From the NCBI GenBank assembly GCA_964490835.1, contig CAZBEA010000010.1:1-24234 (forward strand): a DNA stretch of 24,234 nucleotides, read 5' to 3'. The translations under genes were made by a program, and so were the position numbers. The notes under the pieces are model-generated. The model was given only the letters and a program-made list of their open reading frames with translations. It had not been told where the DNA came from and searched no databases. This DNA is from CAZBEA01 sp964490835. GTDB taxonomy: Bacteria; Patescibacteriota; Microgenomatia; Levybacterales; GWA1-39-11. Positions 1 through 8,103 of this stretch are shown here, in pieces (position 1 is the first letter of the stretch; every line of letters starts with the position of its first letter).

Positions 1-2978
1 CGGCTGCTATTTTTGTTGGGTTTCAGTGGGATGCAATGCCGGGGCTTATTAAGGCCGGAGCCTTTTTCCTCGTAACTCTTGCATTCTTGGGATCGGGACT
101 TTTCTTCCATCGAATCGAAAGCATTCGGAATGCAGGTTTTACATTCATTTCAATTGCAAGTATTTTTCTGCCATTTAATGGAATCGCTTGGTACAATTTT
201 TACTTCAAAGAATTAGGTTTTCAAGTCGGAGGAGTGTGGCTTGTAACATCAATTGTATGTTTGTCGGTATACGCAGTGCTCGGGACATATCTCAAAAAAA
301 CCCAATTCACCTACGTTATTTCACTTGCTATTCTTTCTGTAGTCCTTTCTGTGGTAAATATTTTCCAAATGAATCGGGAATTTTATGTACTAGGCGGGGT
401 ATTTACGGCATTTGCCCTCTTTCTTGGCAATAGAAGTGTGAAGGGTGGAAAAGAAAAAATGACTCTTCAGGAACCGCTTCTTGTGAGTTCACACGTAGTT
501 CTGCCTACGTCTCTTGTGTTCGGACTTATATTTGCAATCGATCAAGGAGTCTTGTTGTCGTATGAAACCTCTTTGACTCTTCTGTTGTCTGCTGTATTTT
601 ATTTTCTCTCGTACTTTTTTTACAGAACTGCAGGATTTTTATTCGCCTCGCAACTTATTGTGCCGATCGCAGTATACGTGTTTATGCGTGCATCGAATTT
701 TGAGCCGTGGGATGCGCTGCTTGCAGCTCAACTCGTTCCGTTATTGTATCTGTTCACAAGAAATCTCACACGACACGATTATCAATTGGTCCGATCAACA
801 ACGACACATCTGGCATTGGGAATCGGTGTATTGAGTTTTGGGCTACAAGCGACTTTCAATGAGCCGTTTGGAATTGGTTCCGCTCTTGCCCTTTTCATAG
901 CATCACTTCACGTATTCATTGCCTATATCATGGAAAGGAAGATTCCGCTTATTCTCTTATCTTTGTCACTGTTTGCCGCATCTGTCTTTTTCTTCCTGGT
1001 GTGGGCCGGGGTAGCACCTGTTTTTGCCTTTATGGCTGTCCAAATTCTTGCTGTCATATACATGGTGATCTTTTACAATTCCCCAAGTCTTATGTCGGAA
1101 CGGGAATACGTTTTAATATTGTCCCGAGTATTGGTTCCGATAACGGGTATTCTCGGAATGGCATATGTGATTTTTGAAGAGCTGCCATTCTATGGTCATG
1201 GGCTCGTTTTTGGACTTATTGCCTTAGTCTTTTATGCGATGTGCTATTTCTATGTAAGGTTTTATTATTACTTTTCTATTGCGGCTCTTCTTTTTCCAAT
1301 AGTTATCTTCGCGTTGTGTCGATTTGTCGGTGTTCCTCTTCTTTTGACATTTAATATTATCCAACTCTTGGGGATTGGGTATATGGTATTGTCGTACAAA
1401 TTAAACACTTCTTTATCGGGAGAGCGCTTGAGTCTTGGAACGATTTCAAATGCTCTTATCCCGGTGATTGGTGTAGTGATTGGTATCGGTGCAACGGCTA
1501 CGTCAAGCGAAGGATTTTTTGCAAGGGAAGTAGTATTTTCATCTTTTTTGGGGGTATTGTACTACTTTATTAATTACACGAAGACAAAAAGCAGAACGTA
1601 CTTTCTTCTCTTTCTTCTTTCGATAGTATTCTTTGCTGTTTTTCTCCTCGGATGGATGGGTTTTGAGGCTATTCAAATAGTATTAACAGTCAATATTCTT
1701 GCGGGCGTTTATATGGCCGCAGGGTATCTTCTGAGAAAAACTCATAGAGAAGAATCGTATGTAGCAAGTTGTTTTGGAATTTTTGTGTCGATTATGGCTT
1801 TGGCGTCTCACATAATACTTTTGGGATATGATGATCTTTTTTACTTTGCCTTGTTTCCGGCAGTTTATTCTATTGTTGGGTATTTGTTGGTCGGGTCAGA
1901 GATTCTATTCGCCTCCTTTGTTGTTTTCCAGTGTCTTTCGGTGTATCTATTGGGACATCAATTTATCGAGGAGGGGAGGCGTGAATGGACAGCGCTTGTC
2001 TATCTGGGTTTGACTTCTGTGTATTTTCTTCTCTCATTCTTTGCCGTAAAGATAAGGCTTGCAGAATTGCTTTTGGGAGCAAGTATCGCCAACGGAGCGC
2101 TTGCGCATGGTTTGGGAATATCAAATTCGAAAATTGAACTTACTGTAGCATCTGTCGAGTCGGGATTGGGATATATCAGGTACCTGATGAAAAAAGAGCA
2201 GTGGGCTTTTGGGGTCGGCGCGCTACTTGCTCTTATTGCAATGTTCTTTTCGCTTGATGCATTCGGAATAAAAGTTATGCAGCCGATTGTCTTCTTTGGG
2301 GTTTTTACGGGTGTTTATATTCTATTTTTGGCCTCAAGAGAGTCACATTTTTCCAAACATCTTCGTGAAATTGCACTATCGGGGACCTTGATGAGTGTAT
2401 TATTTTTTTCCGCGACCTCATTTGTAATTGAAAGCATTGAGATGACGGCACTGCTGTCTGCGTACTTTCTCACAGCGCTTTTTGCGCTAGATGCGTGGCT
2501 TGTAAGAGAAAAGAATTTTGGATATTTGGCTTCCGGGATCGGAATGGGTACCTATCTGTGGCAGGTTTATTTACTTGGGCACACCGAATATCAAATGTAT
2601 CTTGCACCTTTGGGAGTATATTTTATGGTTTTGGGATACTTTACGAGGCGATCGCAGAATAAAGATTTATACCAAGGGTTAACGTACGGAGGACTAGCGA
2701 TACTTCTGGGGCCGCTTCTCCTTCAAACGTTTGGTGAGAACGGATTTTATTATTCTCTTCTGTTGGGAGCTGAAGGGATTGCCTTAATAATATACGGCAT
2801 TACGTCGTCGCAAAAGTTTTTTTGGTACGTCGGGATCGCGGCACTCGCAGCCTCGGTATTCTCTCAGACATATAACGTCTTATTCTCACTCCCCAGGTGG
2901 GTTTCAACAGCGGTTGCAGGTCTTTCTTTTATCGCCGTAGCTATATTTTTACTCTTGAGGCGAAAAGATTTGAAGTAG
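1..2978 (+). CDS. DUF2157-like multi-pass membrane protein, 5' end cut by window
   Basis: The reading frame is open from base 3 with no stop, so the ATG at base 36 is internal and the gene begins before the window. About 990 residues are visible and almost all are hydrophobic, making two dozen or more membrane helices separated by very short, often basic loops. The first visible stretch (a Q-W-D-A-M-P sequence followed by a K and a hydrophobic helix) resembles the N-terminal repeat of the DUF2157 family, where an N-W-D-x-x-P motif is typical. The protein ends in a short charged tail (RRKDLK). It converges on the enolase gene with only two bases between the stop codons. Its biochemical role is unknown. 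DUF2157/DUF2339-type giant membrane proteins are common in CPR and other bacteria without an assigned function. The family call is by eye and moderate; the membrane nature is certain. Confidence 0.75.
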   Translation, partial: AAIFVGFQWDAMPGLIKAGAFFLVTLAFLGSGLFFHRIESIRNAGFTFISIASIFLPFNGIAWYNFYFKELGFQVGGVWLVTSIVCLSVYAVLGTYLKKTQFTYVISLAILSVVLSVVNIFQMNREFYVLGGVFTAFALFLGNRSVKGGKEKMTLQEPLLVSSHVVLPTSLVFGLIFAIDQGVLLSYETSLTLLLSAVFYFLSYFFYRTAGFLFASQLIVPIAVYVFMRASNFEPWDALLAAQLVPLLYLFTRNLTRHDYQLVRSTTTHLALGIGVLSFGLQATFNEPFGIGSALALFIASLHVFIAYIMERKIPLILLSLSLFAASVFFFLVWAGVAPVFAFMAVQILAVIYMVIFYNSPSLMSEREYVLILSRVLVPITGILGMAYVIFEELPFYGHGLVFGLIALVFYAMCYFYVRFYYYFSIAALLFPIVIFALCRFVGVPLLLTFNIIQLLGIGYMVLSYKLNTSLSGERLSLGTISNALIPVIGVVIGIGATATSSEGFFAREVVFSSFLGVLYYFINYTKTKSRTYFLLFLLSIVFFAVFLLGWMGFEAIQIVLTVNILAGVYMAAGYLLRKTHREESYVASCFGIFVSIMALASHIILLGYDDLFYFALFPAVYSIVGYLLVGSEILFASFVVFQCLSVYLLGHQFIEEGRREWTALVYLGLTSVYFLLSFFAVKIRLAELLLGASIANGALAHGLGISNSKIELTVASVESGLGYIRYLMKKEQWAFGVGALLALIAMFFSLDAFGIKVMQPIVFFGVFTGVYILFLASRESHFSKHLREIALSGTLMSVLFFSATSFVIESIEMTALLSAYFLTALFALDAWLVREKNFGYLASGIGMGTYLWQVYLLGHTEYQMYLAPLGVYFMVLGYFTRRSQNKDLYQGLTYGGLAILLGPLLLQTFGENGFYYSLLLGAEGIALIIYGITSSQKFFWYVGIAALAASVFSQTYNVLFSLPRWVSTAVAGLSFIAVAIFLLLRRKDLK

Positions 2979-2980
2979 TG

Positions 2981-4222
2981 CTAAAGGTTGTTTTCAATTT
3001 CCAGAAGACGGTTGTATTTGGCTAGTCGCTCGGATCGCGCCATAGACCCGGTTTTGATAAATTCCGATGCGCACGCATATGCAAGGTCTGCAATAAATGA
3101 ATCTTCCGTTTCACCACTTCGGTGCGAAATTGCCGTTTTCCAACCGGCTTTGTGGGTCATGTTGATAGCCTCAACAGTTTCTTTTATTGTTCCGATTTGG
3201 TTCACTTTCACGAGTACCGCGTTTGCCGCTTTTTCCTCAATCCCTTTCTTAATTCGTTTTGGATTGGTTACAAAAAGATCGTCACCGATTGTGGTGAATT
3301 TGAATGTTTCGGCCATCGCTGCAAATTTCTTATGTGCCTCCCAATCGTCTTCTGCAAATGCATCCTCAAAAGAGAGAATAAAGTATTTCTGCCCAATCTT
3401 AGAATAGTATTCTGTGAGCTCTTCAGGAGTAAGCCATTTGCCGGTTTTTTTCATCTCGTATTTGCCGTCTTTGAAAAACTCGGTCGATGCCACATCAAGC
3501 GAGAGTCTGAAATCGCGTACATTCTCGTACCCCGCATTTTTTGCCGCTCCCATAATTGTTTCAAGTACTTCTTCGTTTGACGAGAGTAGAGGAGAGTATC
3601 CACCCTCATCACCCAGCAGTGTCGAAAGCTTTTTCTCCTTTAAGACTTTGCCGAGATTGTGGAAGATTTCTGCTGCAATTCGAATAGATTCGGAAGGCTT
3701 TGTTGTATTTGGTACAACCATAAATTCCTGAATATCAAAGTTCCACGAGGCGTGTTTGCCGCCATTGACGATGTTTACCAGTAATTGTGGAAATGAGGGC
3801 TTGGTCTCGCTGAAATAGTACTCGTTCATAAAGCTCCATAGTGGCTTTTTCTCTATATGAGCGGCTGCGCGAACGACAGCTTGGGAGACAGATAAAATTG
3901 CATTTGCTCCGAGTCTGGATTTATTTTCTGTCCCATCAAGATCGATCATGCGACTATCGACACTTTCAGGATCGGCATTCATCCCGACTACAACGTTTTT
4001 GATTGCATTATTAACATTTTCTACTGCCTTTTGGACACCCTTACCCAAGTAACGCGTGTTGTCTTCATCTCTTAATTCTGCTGCCTCGTGTGATCCTGTC
4101 GATGCTCCTGATGGGACCGAAGATGTGTGTGTCGAGCCGTCTTCAAGAATTATGAAAGTTCTGACGGTCGGATTGCCTCTGGAATCAAGTATTTCAATTG
4201 ATTTAAGATCTTTTATTTTCAT
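2981..4222 (-). CDS. eno: enolase (phosphopyruvate hydratase)
   Basis: Catalyses reversible dehydration of 2-phosphoglycerate to phosphoenolpyruvate in glycolysis; cytosolic and Mg-dependent. The 413 residues cover the whole family fold. Visible active-site elements are the mobile loop S-G-A-S-T-G (38-43), H158 in the GGKHA motif, E166 in DIQEFM, E206 in GDEGGY, metal ligands D243, E286 and D314, catalytic K339 in VLVKVNQIGT, S-H-R-S-G (366-370) and K390 in IKTGS. These match the E. coli catalytic set one for one. The protein is slightly shorter than typical (about 430), mainly through small loop deletions. The start is fixed by homology (MKIKDLKSIEILDSRGNPT) and by a promoter just upstream. 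It sits downstream of the M50 protease gene on the same strand but appears to have its own promoter. Pyruvate kinase, the next glycolytic step, is also in this window, about 6 kb away. Confidence 0.97.
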   Translation of the reverse strand: MKIKDLKSIEILDSRGNPTVRTFIILEDGSTHTSSVPSGASTGSHEAAELRDEDNTRYLGKGVQKAVENVNNAIKNVVVGMNADPESVDSRMIDLDGTENKSRLGANAILSVSQAVVRAAAHIEKKPLWSFMNEYYFSETKPSFPQLLVNIVNGGKHASWNFDIQEFMVVPNTTKPSESIRIAAEIFHNLGKVLKEKKLSTLLGDEGGYSPLLSSNEEVLETIMGAAKNAGYENVRDFRLSLDVASTEFFKDGKYEMKKTGKWLTPEELTEYYSKIGQKYFILSFEDAFAEDDWEAHKKFAAMAETFKFTTIGDDLFVTNPKRIKKGIEEKAANAVLVKVNQIGTIKETVEAINMTHKAGWKTAISHRSGETEDSFIADLAYACASEFIKTGSMARSERLAKYNRLLEIENNL

Positions 4223-4233
4223 ACCAACGACAT

Positions 4234-4262
4234 ATATTAATTGGTTTTTAATTGTTTGACAA
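4234..4262 (-). promoter_or_regulatory. promoter of enolase, very short leader
   Basis: On the minus strand TTGTCA (4257-4262), a 17-base spacer and TAATAT (4234-4239) form a near-consensus sigma-70 promoter. The -10 box ends 11 bases before the ATG, predicting a leader of only about four or five bases. No Shine-Dalgarno sequence fits. Confidence 0.7.
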
Positions 4263-4270
4263 GAGGGGAT

Positions 4271-4879
4271 TTAGAGCCCCAGAAGTCGTAAAGTAAATAT
4301 TGTTAAATAATGTAGAAATGACCCAAGAGGTGTGAAGTAGAAGAGCGCAAAAAGAATGAAAAACCCGTATGGTGAAATGCTTTGGTATTGAGCGGCGAAT
4401 CTATCCGAAAGAAATGCTGAAAAAACTTTTGAACCATCCAGTGGAGGAATAGGGACAAGATTCAGAAAGGTTAATCCAAAGTTCACCCAAATCATTGCTT
4501 CAAGCACGATGCTAAGAATGAGTGGTAGGCTCGGTCCCAAAAATTTTAGGAGAATAATTGCTATAAATGCTAAAGCCAAGTTTGTGAGTGGTCCGGCAAG
4601 CGCCGTGAGTGCCATGTCTTTTTTGGGTTCTCTGAAGTGAATTGGATTAACAGGGACGGGTTTGGCTGCGGCGAAGAAAATGGGTGAATTCATAAAAATA
4701 AGAAGACCGGGCAGAAGAAGACTCATAATCGGATCAATATGAGGAATAGGGTTGAGTGTGATTCTTCCCATAAGTTTGGCTGTTGGGTCGCCAAGTCGAT
4801 CAGCAGTCACACCATGCATGATTTCGTGCAATATTGCTGAGAAAACAAGAACTGCAATATAAATAAATTTTTCTTCCAT
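4271..4879 (-). CDS. site-2 protease family (peptidase M50) membrane metalloprotease
   Basis: A 202-residue intramembrane zinc protease. The zinc-binding motif H-E-I-M-H is at 18-22 in the first membrane helix, and the second signature N-L-V-P-I-P-P-L-D-G is at 140-149, with D148 as the third zinc ligand. There are about five or six membrane helices, and the length suits the minimal YwhC-like M50 group without a PDZ domain. Family members cut membrane proteins within the bilayer, often in signalling or protein clean-up; the substrate here is unknown. The gene begins 25 bases after the stop of the upstream membrane-anchored protein and is followed after 48 bases by enolase. A TATCAT box lies seven bases before the ATG but has no convincing -35 partner, so read-through from the upstream gene is likely. 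Confidence 0.9.
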   Translation of the reverse strand: MEEKFIYIAVLVFSAILHEIMHGVTADRLGDPTAKLMGRITLNPIPHIDPIMSLLLPGLLIFMNSPIFFAAAKPVPVNPIHFREPKKDMALTALAGPLTNLALAFIAIILLKFLGPSLPLILSIVLEAMIWVNFGLTFLNLVPIPPLDGSKVFSAFLSDRFAAQYQSISPYGFFILFALFYFTPLGSFLHYLTIFTLRLLGL

Positions 4880-4904
4880 ACGCTCTATGATATCAAATTA
4901 TAGA

Positions 4905-5480
4905 TTATTCGGCGGGTGTTCCTTCTTGTGCCGAGACAGTGGCAACACCTTGGACAGGGATAATAGTCGGTGTTGGAATGGGGTCTTCAGGTTCGGGCCG
5001 AGATATAATAATTTTCTTAATCTGGTTCGCATCATCAACCGTATAGCCGAACAAATAGTCATTCGATGAAGTTCCGATCATGACAGTTTCTTTCATGTCT
5101 CCTGCTTCTTTTTCAAATGCCCACGGGCCCTGAGCCCCTTCGAGAACGCTCAGATTCTGCATAACTTGTGAAACATTTAACTGTCCACAGCAATCCTCAT
5201 CTGTAATTTCAAATTCAACAACCGGAGCAAGATTTTGGATAAGAATAGTATATTGTTTGGTCGATAATGCAACGGAGACAAGATCTGAAAGGGTACTTTC
5301 GGTAACATTTTTTGTCAGATTATCTTCTGTTTGCTGAGAATCTTCTTGTGATTTGGAATTTTTATTCTCGTACAGAAGTATTCCGGTTACGACCATGCCT
5401 GCAATTGAGGCCGCGATAAGAAGGAAAGAGAACAAGAATATCTTCCCACTGTGATTTTTATTCGGGGGTAGATTTGACAT
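4905..5480 (-). CDS. single-span membrane-anchored protein of unknown function
   Basis: 191 residues with a short basic N-terminus, one membrane helix (about residues 13-37, inside to outside) and an extracytoplasmic region. That region begins with a polar linker rich in Q, E, N and T, continues with a folded part of about 110 residues that includes a C-C pair, and ends in a P- and T-rich tail. No family was recognised. The start at 5480 is supported by a -10 box exactly six bases upstream. It is transcribed divergently from the YdjM-like gene, and the two start codons are 81 bases apart. It is likely the first gene of a unit with the M50 protease, so being a substrate or partner of that protease is possible but purely a guess from proximity. 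Confidence 0.7.
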   Translation of the reverse strand: MSNLPPNKNHSGKIFLFSFLLIAASIAGMVVTGILLYENKNSKSQEDSQQTEDNLTKNVTESTLSDLVSVALSTKQYTILIQNLAPVVEFEITDEDCCGQLNVSQVMQNLSVLEGAQGPWAFEKEAGDMKETVMIGTSSNDYLFGYTVDDANQIKKIIISRPEPEDPIPTPTIIPVQGVATVSAQEGTPAE

Positions 5481-5486
5481 GGAATT

Positions 5487-5514
5487 ATTGTAGCAGATTC
5501 AAAATTGAATCCAA
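5487..5514 (-). promoter_or_regulatory. leaderless-type promoter of the 191-residue membrane protein
   Basis: On the minus strand TTGGAT (5509-5514), a 16-base spacer and TACAAT (5487-5492), then exactly six bases and the ATG. The predicted transcript starts at or next to the A of the start codon. Confidence 0.6.
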
Positions 5515-5549
5515 AATACTCGTTCTTCCTCAACAAGGGTCCTCTTGTG

Positions 5550-5555
5550 TATACT
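5550..5555 (+). promoter_or_regulatory. -10 box deciding the start of the YdjM-like gene
   Basis: TATACT ends exactly six bases before the ATG at 5562. The -35 region (around TTCCTC, 5526-5531) is weak. This spacing, shared with other genes in the window, favours the ATG at 5562 over the in-frame ATG at 5505. Confidence 0.5.
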
Positions 5556-5561
5556 TGTTTT

Positions 5562-6017
5562 ATGACTTCAACAGGACACGCGTTGATTGGAGCGCTACTG
5601 GCTGCAAAATTTAACAATCCTTATCTTGCAGTAGGGTTGTCGTTTCTGACACATTACCCTTCAGATATATTGCCACACTGGGATGTCGGAACGCATCTGG
5701 GGAAAAAGAGCGCAATGAGGCGATTTGTGGAGGGGAGTGTAGATATTGGAATTGGGTTGATTTTGAGCATAATTGTGTATTCATACTTATCGCTCGAAAA
5801 TAATTATCTTTTGTTACTTTTGTGTATATTTTCTGCTCAACTTCCCGATTGGATATCTGCTCCATACACGGTCTTTAAAATGAATATACCGGTGATTAAA
5901 AAGCTCGATGACTTCTCGGACAGGCTACACCACAAGCTGGATAAGCCATGGGGCATCTTTACACAGATTGGAGCACTTCTTGCGCTCTATATTTTGCTGT
6001 TTGTTTTGATTCCTTGA
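5562..6017 (+). CDS. small membrane protein, YdjM/DUF457-like putative metal-dependent hydrolase
   Basis: 151 residues. The N-terminus reads T-G-H-A-L-I-G-A-L-L-A, followed by H-Y-P-S-D-I-L-P-H-W-D and later an A-Q-L-P-D-W motif and H-H-K. This arrangement of His and Asp at the edges of membrane helices resembles the YdjM/DUF457 membrane-bound metal-dependent hydrolase group. About four membrane helices are visible. The start at 5562 was chosen because the conserved THALIGA-type sequence begins there and a -10 box stands six bases upstream; the longer in-frame ATG (5505) would run through the promoter region. No enzymatic activity can be assigned. Its stop codon lies inside the -35 box of the next gene. 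Confidence 0.65.
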   Translation: MTSTGHALIGALLAAKFNNPYLAVGLSFLTHYPSDILPHWDVGTHLGKKSAMRRFVEGSVDIGIGLILSIIVYSYLSLENNYLLLLLCIFSAQLPDWISAPYTVFKMNIPVIKKLDDFSDRLHHKLDKPWGIFTQIGALLALYILLFVLIP

Positions 6018-6042
6018 CAACCCACCTCAATCTTCTTACATT
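6014..6042 (+). promoter_or_regulatory. leaderless-type promoter of the SIMPL-domain gene
   Basis: TTGACA (6014-6019), a 17-base spacer, TACATT (6037-6042), then six bases and ATG (6049). The perfect -35 overlaps the TGA stop of the preceding gene. The predicted start of transcription is the start codon itself. Confidence 0.75.
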
Positions 6043-6048
6043 TAAATC

Positions 6049-6888
6049 ATGGAGCAAAATCAGCCGAGCAATCAAAGCCCTCAAAATCACCATGTGGGAA
6101 TTCATATTGGAGTATCGAGTCTTTTTGTAAAGGGTTTGTTTCTTGTGATTGCAGGCGCACTTATCGGGGGGGTAATTACATATTTATATGCTGTGACACG
6201 ATTTAAATCTCCGGACGCCTTCAAAACAATCAGTATTACGGCAAATGGGACAGTCGAAGTAAAAGCAACCGAGGCAGTTATTTCCGGATATTCGAATAAT
6301 TACTCTAAAAAATATACAAGCTTTAGTGAAGCAGAGGCGAGCGCGAGGACAGTTGCCGACAAGGTAAGAACGGACCTGGCAGCTATTGGAATTTCAAATC
6401 AATCGGTTTCTATATCTTCCTACGCCTCGCCCGATTATAAATACGACTATTACGCGATTCCTACCCCCGTGCCGGGTGACGACGGAACAACTCGAATACC
6501 TCCCCCAACACCCACGAGCAGCGAATATTATCCTTCAGTAAGCGTAAGTGTTACTCTAAAGTCCGATGCAATTTCAAAGCTAGACCAAGTGACAAGAATT
6601 CTTGAGACGAATAATTTGTCTACATCCTCGTCGCTGTACGCTCTTGCGACCGATGAGGTAAAATCTGAGGCTCGAAAAAATGCACTGCTTGACGCAAAAA
6701 AGCAAGTCGAGGAGTTAGAGGAAATTGGTGATCTCAGAGTCAAAAAAATTATATCGGTCAAAGACGCCTCAAATAATTCTCAGTATCAAGATCCTTATTA
6801 TCCTACACAAAATAAAATTTACATGGATTACGGTAGTACCACAGCCTCATATCAGATTATTCTCGATGTCATTTATCAAATTCGGTAA
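6049..6888 (+). CDS. SIMPL-domain (DUF541) membrane-anchored protein
   Basis: 279 residues with a short cytoplasmic N-terminus rich in Q and N, one membrane helix (about 25-46) and an extracytoplasmic SIMPL/DUF541 domain. The domain starts with the family's typical T-I-S-I-T-A-N-G-T-V-E-V strand, continues with an A-rich helix (ASARTVADKV) and ends with a helix of the type ARKNALLDAKKQVEEL, followed by the closing strands. A proline- and threonine-rich insertion lies at about 135-160. SIMPL proteins are envelope proteins of loosely defined role (stress tolerance, outer-surface assembly); the biochemistry is unknown. The ATG is fixed by the promoter six bases upstream. Confidence 0.85.
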   Translation: MEQNQPSNQSPQNHHVGIHIGVSSLFVKGLFLVIAGALIGGVITYLYAVTRFKSPDAFKTISITANGTVEVKATEAVISGYSNNYSKKYTSFSEAEASARTVADKVRTDLAAIGISNQSVSISSYASPDYKYDYYAIPTPVPGDDGTTRIPPPTPTSSEYYPSVSVSVTLKSDAISKLDQVTRILETNNLSTSSSLYALATDEVKSEARKNALLDAKKQVEELEEIGDLRVKKIISVKDASNNSQYQDPYYPTQNKIYMDYGSTTASYQIILDVIYQIR

Positions 6889-6896
6889 TCTTTTTG

Positions 6897-6950
6897 TTGT
6901 TCTCAGGCTCTTCTTGTGGTAAAATTAAAGCATCTTACATGGATAGGGGG
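6897..6950 (+). promoter_or_regulatory. promoter and Shine-Dalgarno of the S1-domain gene
   Basis: TTGTTC (6897-6902), a 17-base spacer and TAAAAT (6920-6925) form a promoter. AGGGGG (6945-6950) stands 10 bases before ATG 6961. This is one of the few genes here with both a real leader and a ribosome-binding site, and it argues for the start at 6961 rather than the upstream in-frame ATG at 6916, which would lie in the promoter. Confidence 0.65.
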
Positions 6951-6960
6951 ACCAATTTTA

Positions 6961-8028
6961 ATGAACGCACAAAAAAAGGCAACTTCAATGGCCGAACTTA
7001 TGGCTTCACACGGATCACAAGTCCGAGGGCTTCAAAAAGGCGATGAAGTCGAGGGTACAGTCAAAAAATTAACTCCAAACGAAATACTTCTTGATATCGG
7101 TTCTAAGGGTGATGCGCTTGTTCTTGAATTCGATCGTCAAAATCAGGAAAATCTTCTCTCATTCTTAAAAATTGGAGACAAAGTTAAAGCTACGGTATTA
7201 TCACCCGAGGCAGAGGAAGGATTTCCTGTCGTATCTCTGAGAAGAACTCTTGATAATTTGGTGTATGAAAAATTCAAGGGACTTTCCGAGAAGAAGGAAA
7301 TTTTTCCGGTTACCGTGACGGATATCACACGAGGAGGGTATTTTGTGAATACCGATCAGGGTACACGGGGATTTTTACCGTATTCGCAGATTATTTCAGA
7401 TCAAGACAACCTCATCGGTTCCAAAGTTAATGTTCGGATTATCGAGTTTGACAAGGAGAAAAAGCGCGTTATTTTTTCTGAGAAAGCTGTACATTATATA
7501 GTTGATCCACGGGAGATTTCCACCTATATCAAGCCTCGCGAATCAGTCGATGTCGAGATTACGGCGCTTACCCCATACGGCGCATATGGTGTTATTGAGC
7601 CTAAGAAGGACGTAAAAATTGAAGTATTTGTTCATATTTCAGAACTGTCACACGATAGAGTGGAGGATGTTGCCAGCGTTATTAAGAAGGGTGACCGTGT
7701 CAAAGCGGAGGTTTTGGAAATCGACTACGACTCAAGACGGGTCAACGTCTCACTAAAGCGTCTTGCAAAGGACTCATTTGATGAAGTGAAGAATAAATAT
7801 AAAGTAGAGGATAAAGTGAAGGGTGTTGTTACAGACGTAAAAGCTCGCGGAGTAGTTCTGAAAATTAATGACGATACGACAGGGTTTATTCCCGCGGCCA
7901 AGATCCCGTCTTCGACCAGCTATAAAGTGGGAGATAGTGTGGATTGTGAAATTGTAGAGTTTGACACACGCCGACGCCACATTGTTGTTTCACCGGTACT
8001 CAAGGCTATCCCTCTTGGATACCGTTAG
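6961..8028 (+). CDS. rpsA: S1 RNA-binding domain protein (ribosomal protein S1-like)
   Basis: 355 residues containing four S1 (OB-fold) domains at about 25-95, 112-175, 194-267 and 282-345. The third is the most canonical, with G-A-Y-G-V-I, V-F-V-H-I-S-E-L-S and the closing R-V-N-V-S-L-K-R-L. Four-domain S1 proteins act at the ribosome, helping to bind and unfold mRNA; E. coli S1 has six domains, while shorter forms are usual in Gram-positives and CPR. The gene is followed after 75 bases by radA. In a genome where many mRNAs seem leaderless, S1 would serve mainly the leadered ones, which is an inference. The symbol reflects the domain pattern and is not proof of orthology. Confidence 0.85.
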   Translation: MNAQKKATSMAELMASHGSQVRGLQKGDEVEGTVKKLTPNEILLDIGSKGDALVLEFDRQNQENLLSFLKIGDKVKATVLSPEAEEGFPVVSLRRTLDNLVYEKFKGLSEKKEIFPVTVTDITRGGYFVNTDQGTRGFLPYSQIISDQDNLIGSKVNVRIIEFDKEKKRVIFSEKAVHYIVDPREISTYIKPRESVDVEITALTPYGAYGVIEPKKDVKIEVFVHISELSHDRVEDVASVIKKGDRVKAEVLEIDYDSRRVNVSLKRLAKDSFDEVKNKYKVEDKVKGVVTDVKARGVVLKINDDTTGFIPAAKIPSSTSYKVGDSVDCEIVEFDTRRRHIVVSPVLKAIPLGYR

Positions 8029-8090
8029 TAACTAGTAGCTAGTTACTAGAAAAAGGCTTTATCTCTCTACCTCGTGCACGGCTACTAGTT
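8026..8090 (+). promoter_or_regulatory. two mutually exclusive hairpins between the S1 gene and radA
   Basis: A perfect inverted repeat (TAGTAACTAG 8026-8035, CTAGTTACTA 8039-8048, 3-base loop) begins at the S1 stop codon. Its middle (AACTAGTAGC, 8030-8039) is also perfectly complementary to GCTACTAGTT (8081-8090), just upstream of radA. Both pairings cannot form together. No T-run follows either, so this is not an ordinary terminator. A palindrome CGTGCACG (8073-8080) abuts the distal arm. It is possibly an mRNA processing or switching element. Confidence 0.45.
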
Positions 8091-8103
8091 CCTAAATTCT
8101 TCT

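Noticed and set aside
5505..5561. Upstream in-frame start of the YdjM-like gene
   Set aside because: It would add 19 non-conserved residues and overlap the -10 box and the divergent promoter region; the conserved N-terminus starts at 5562.
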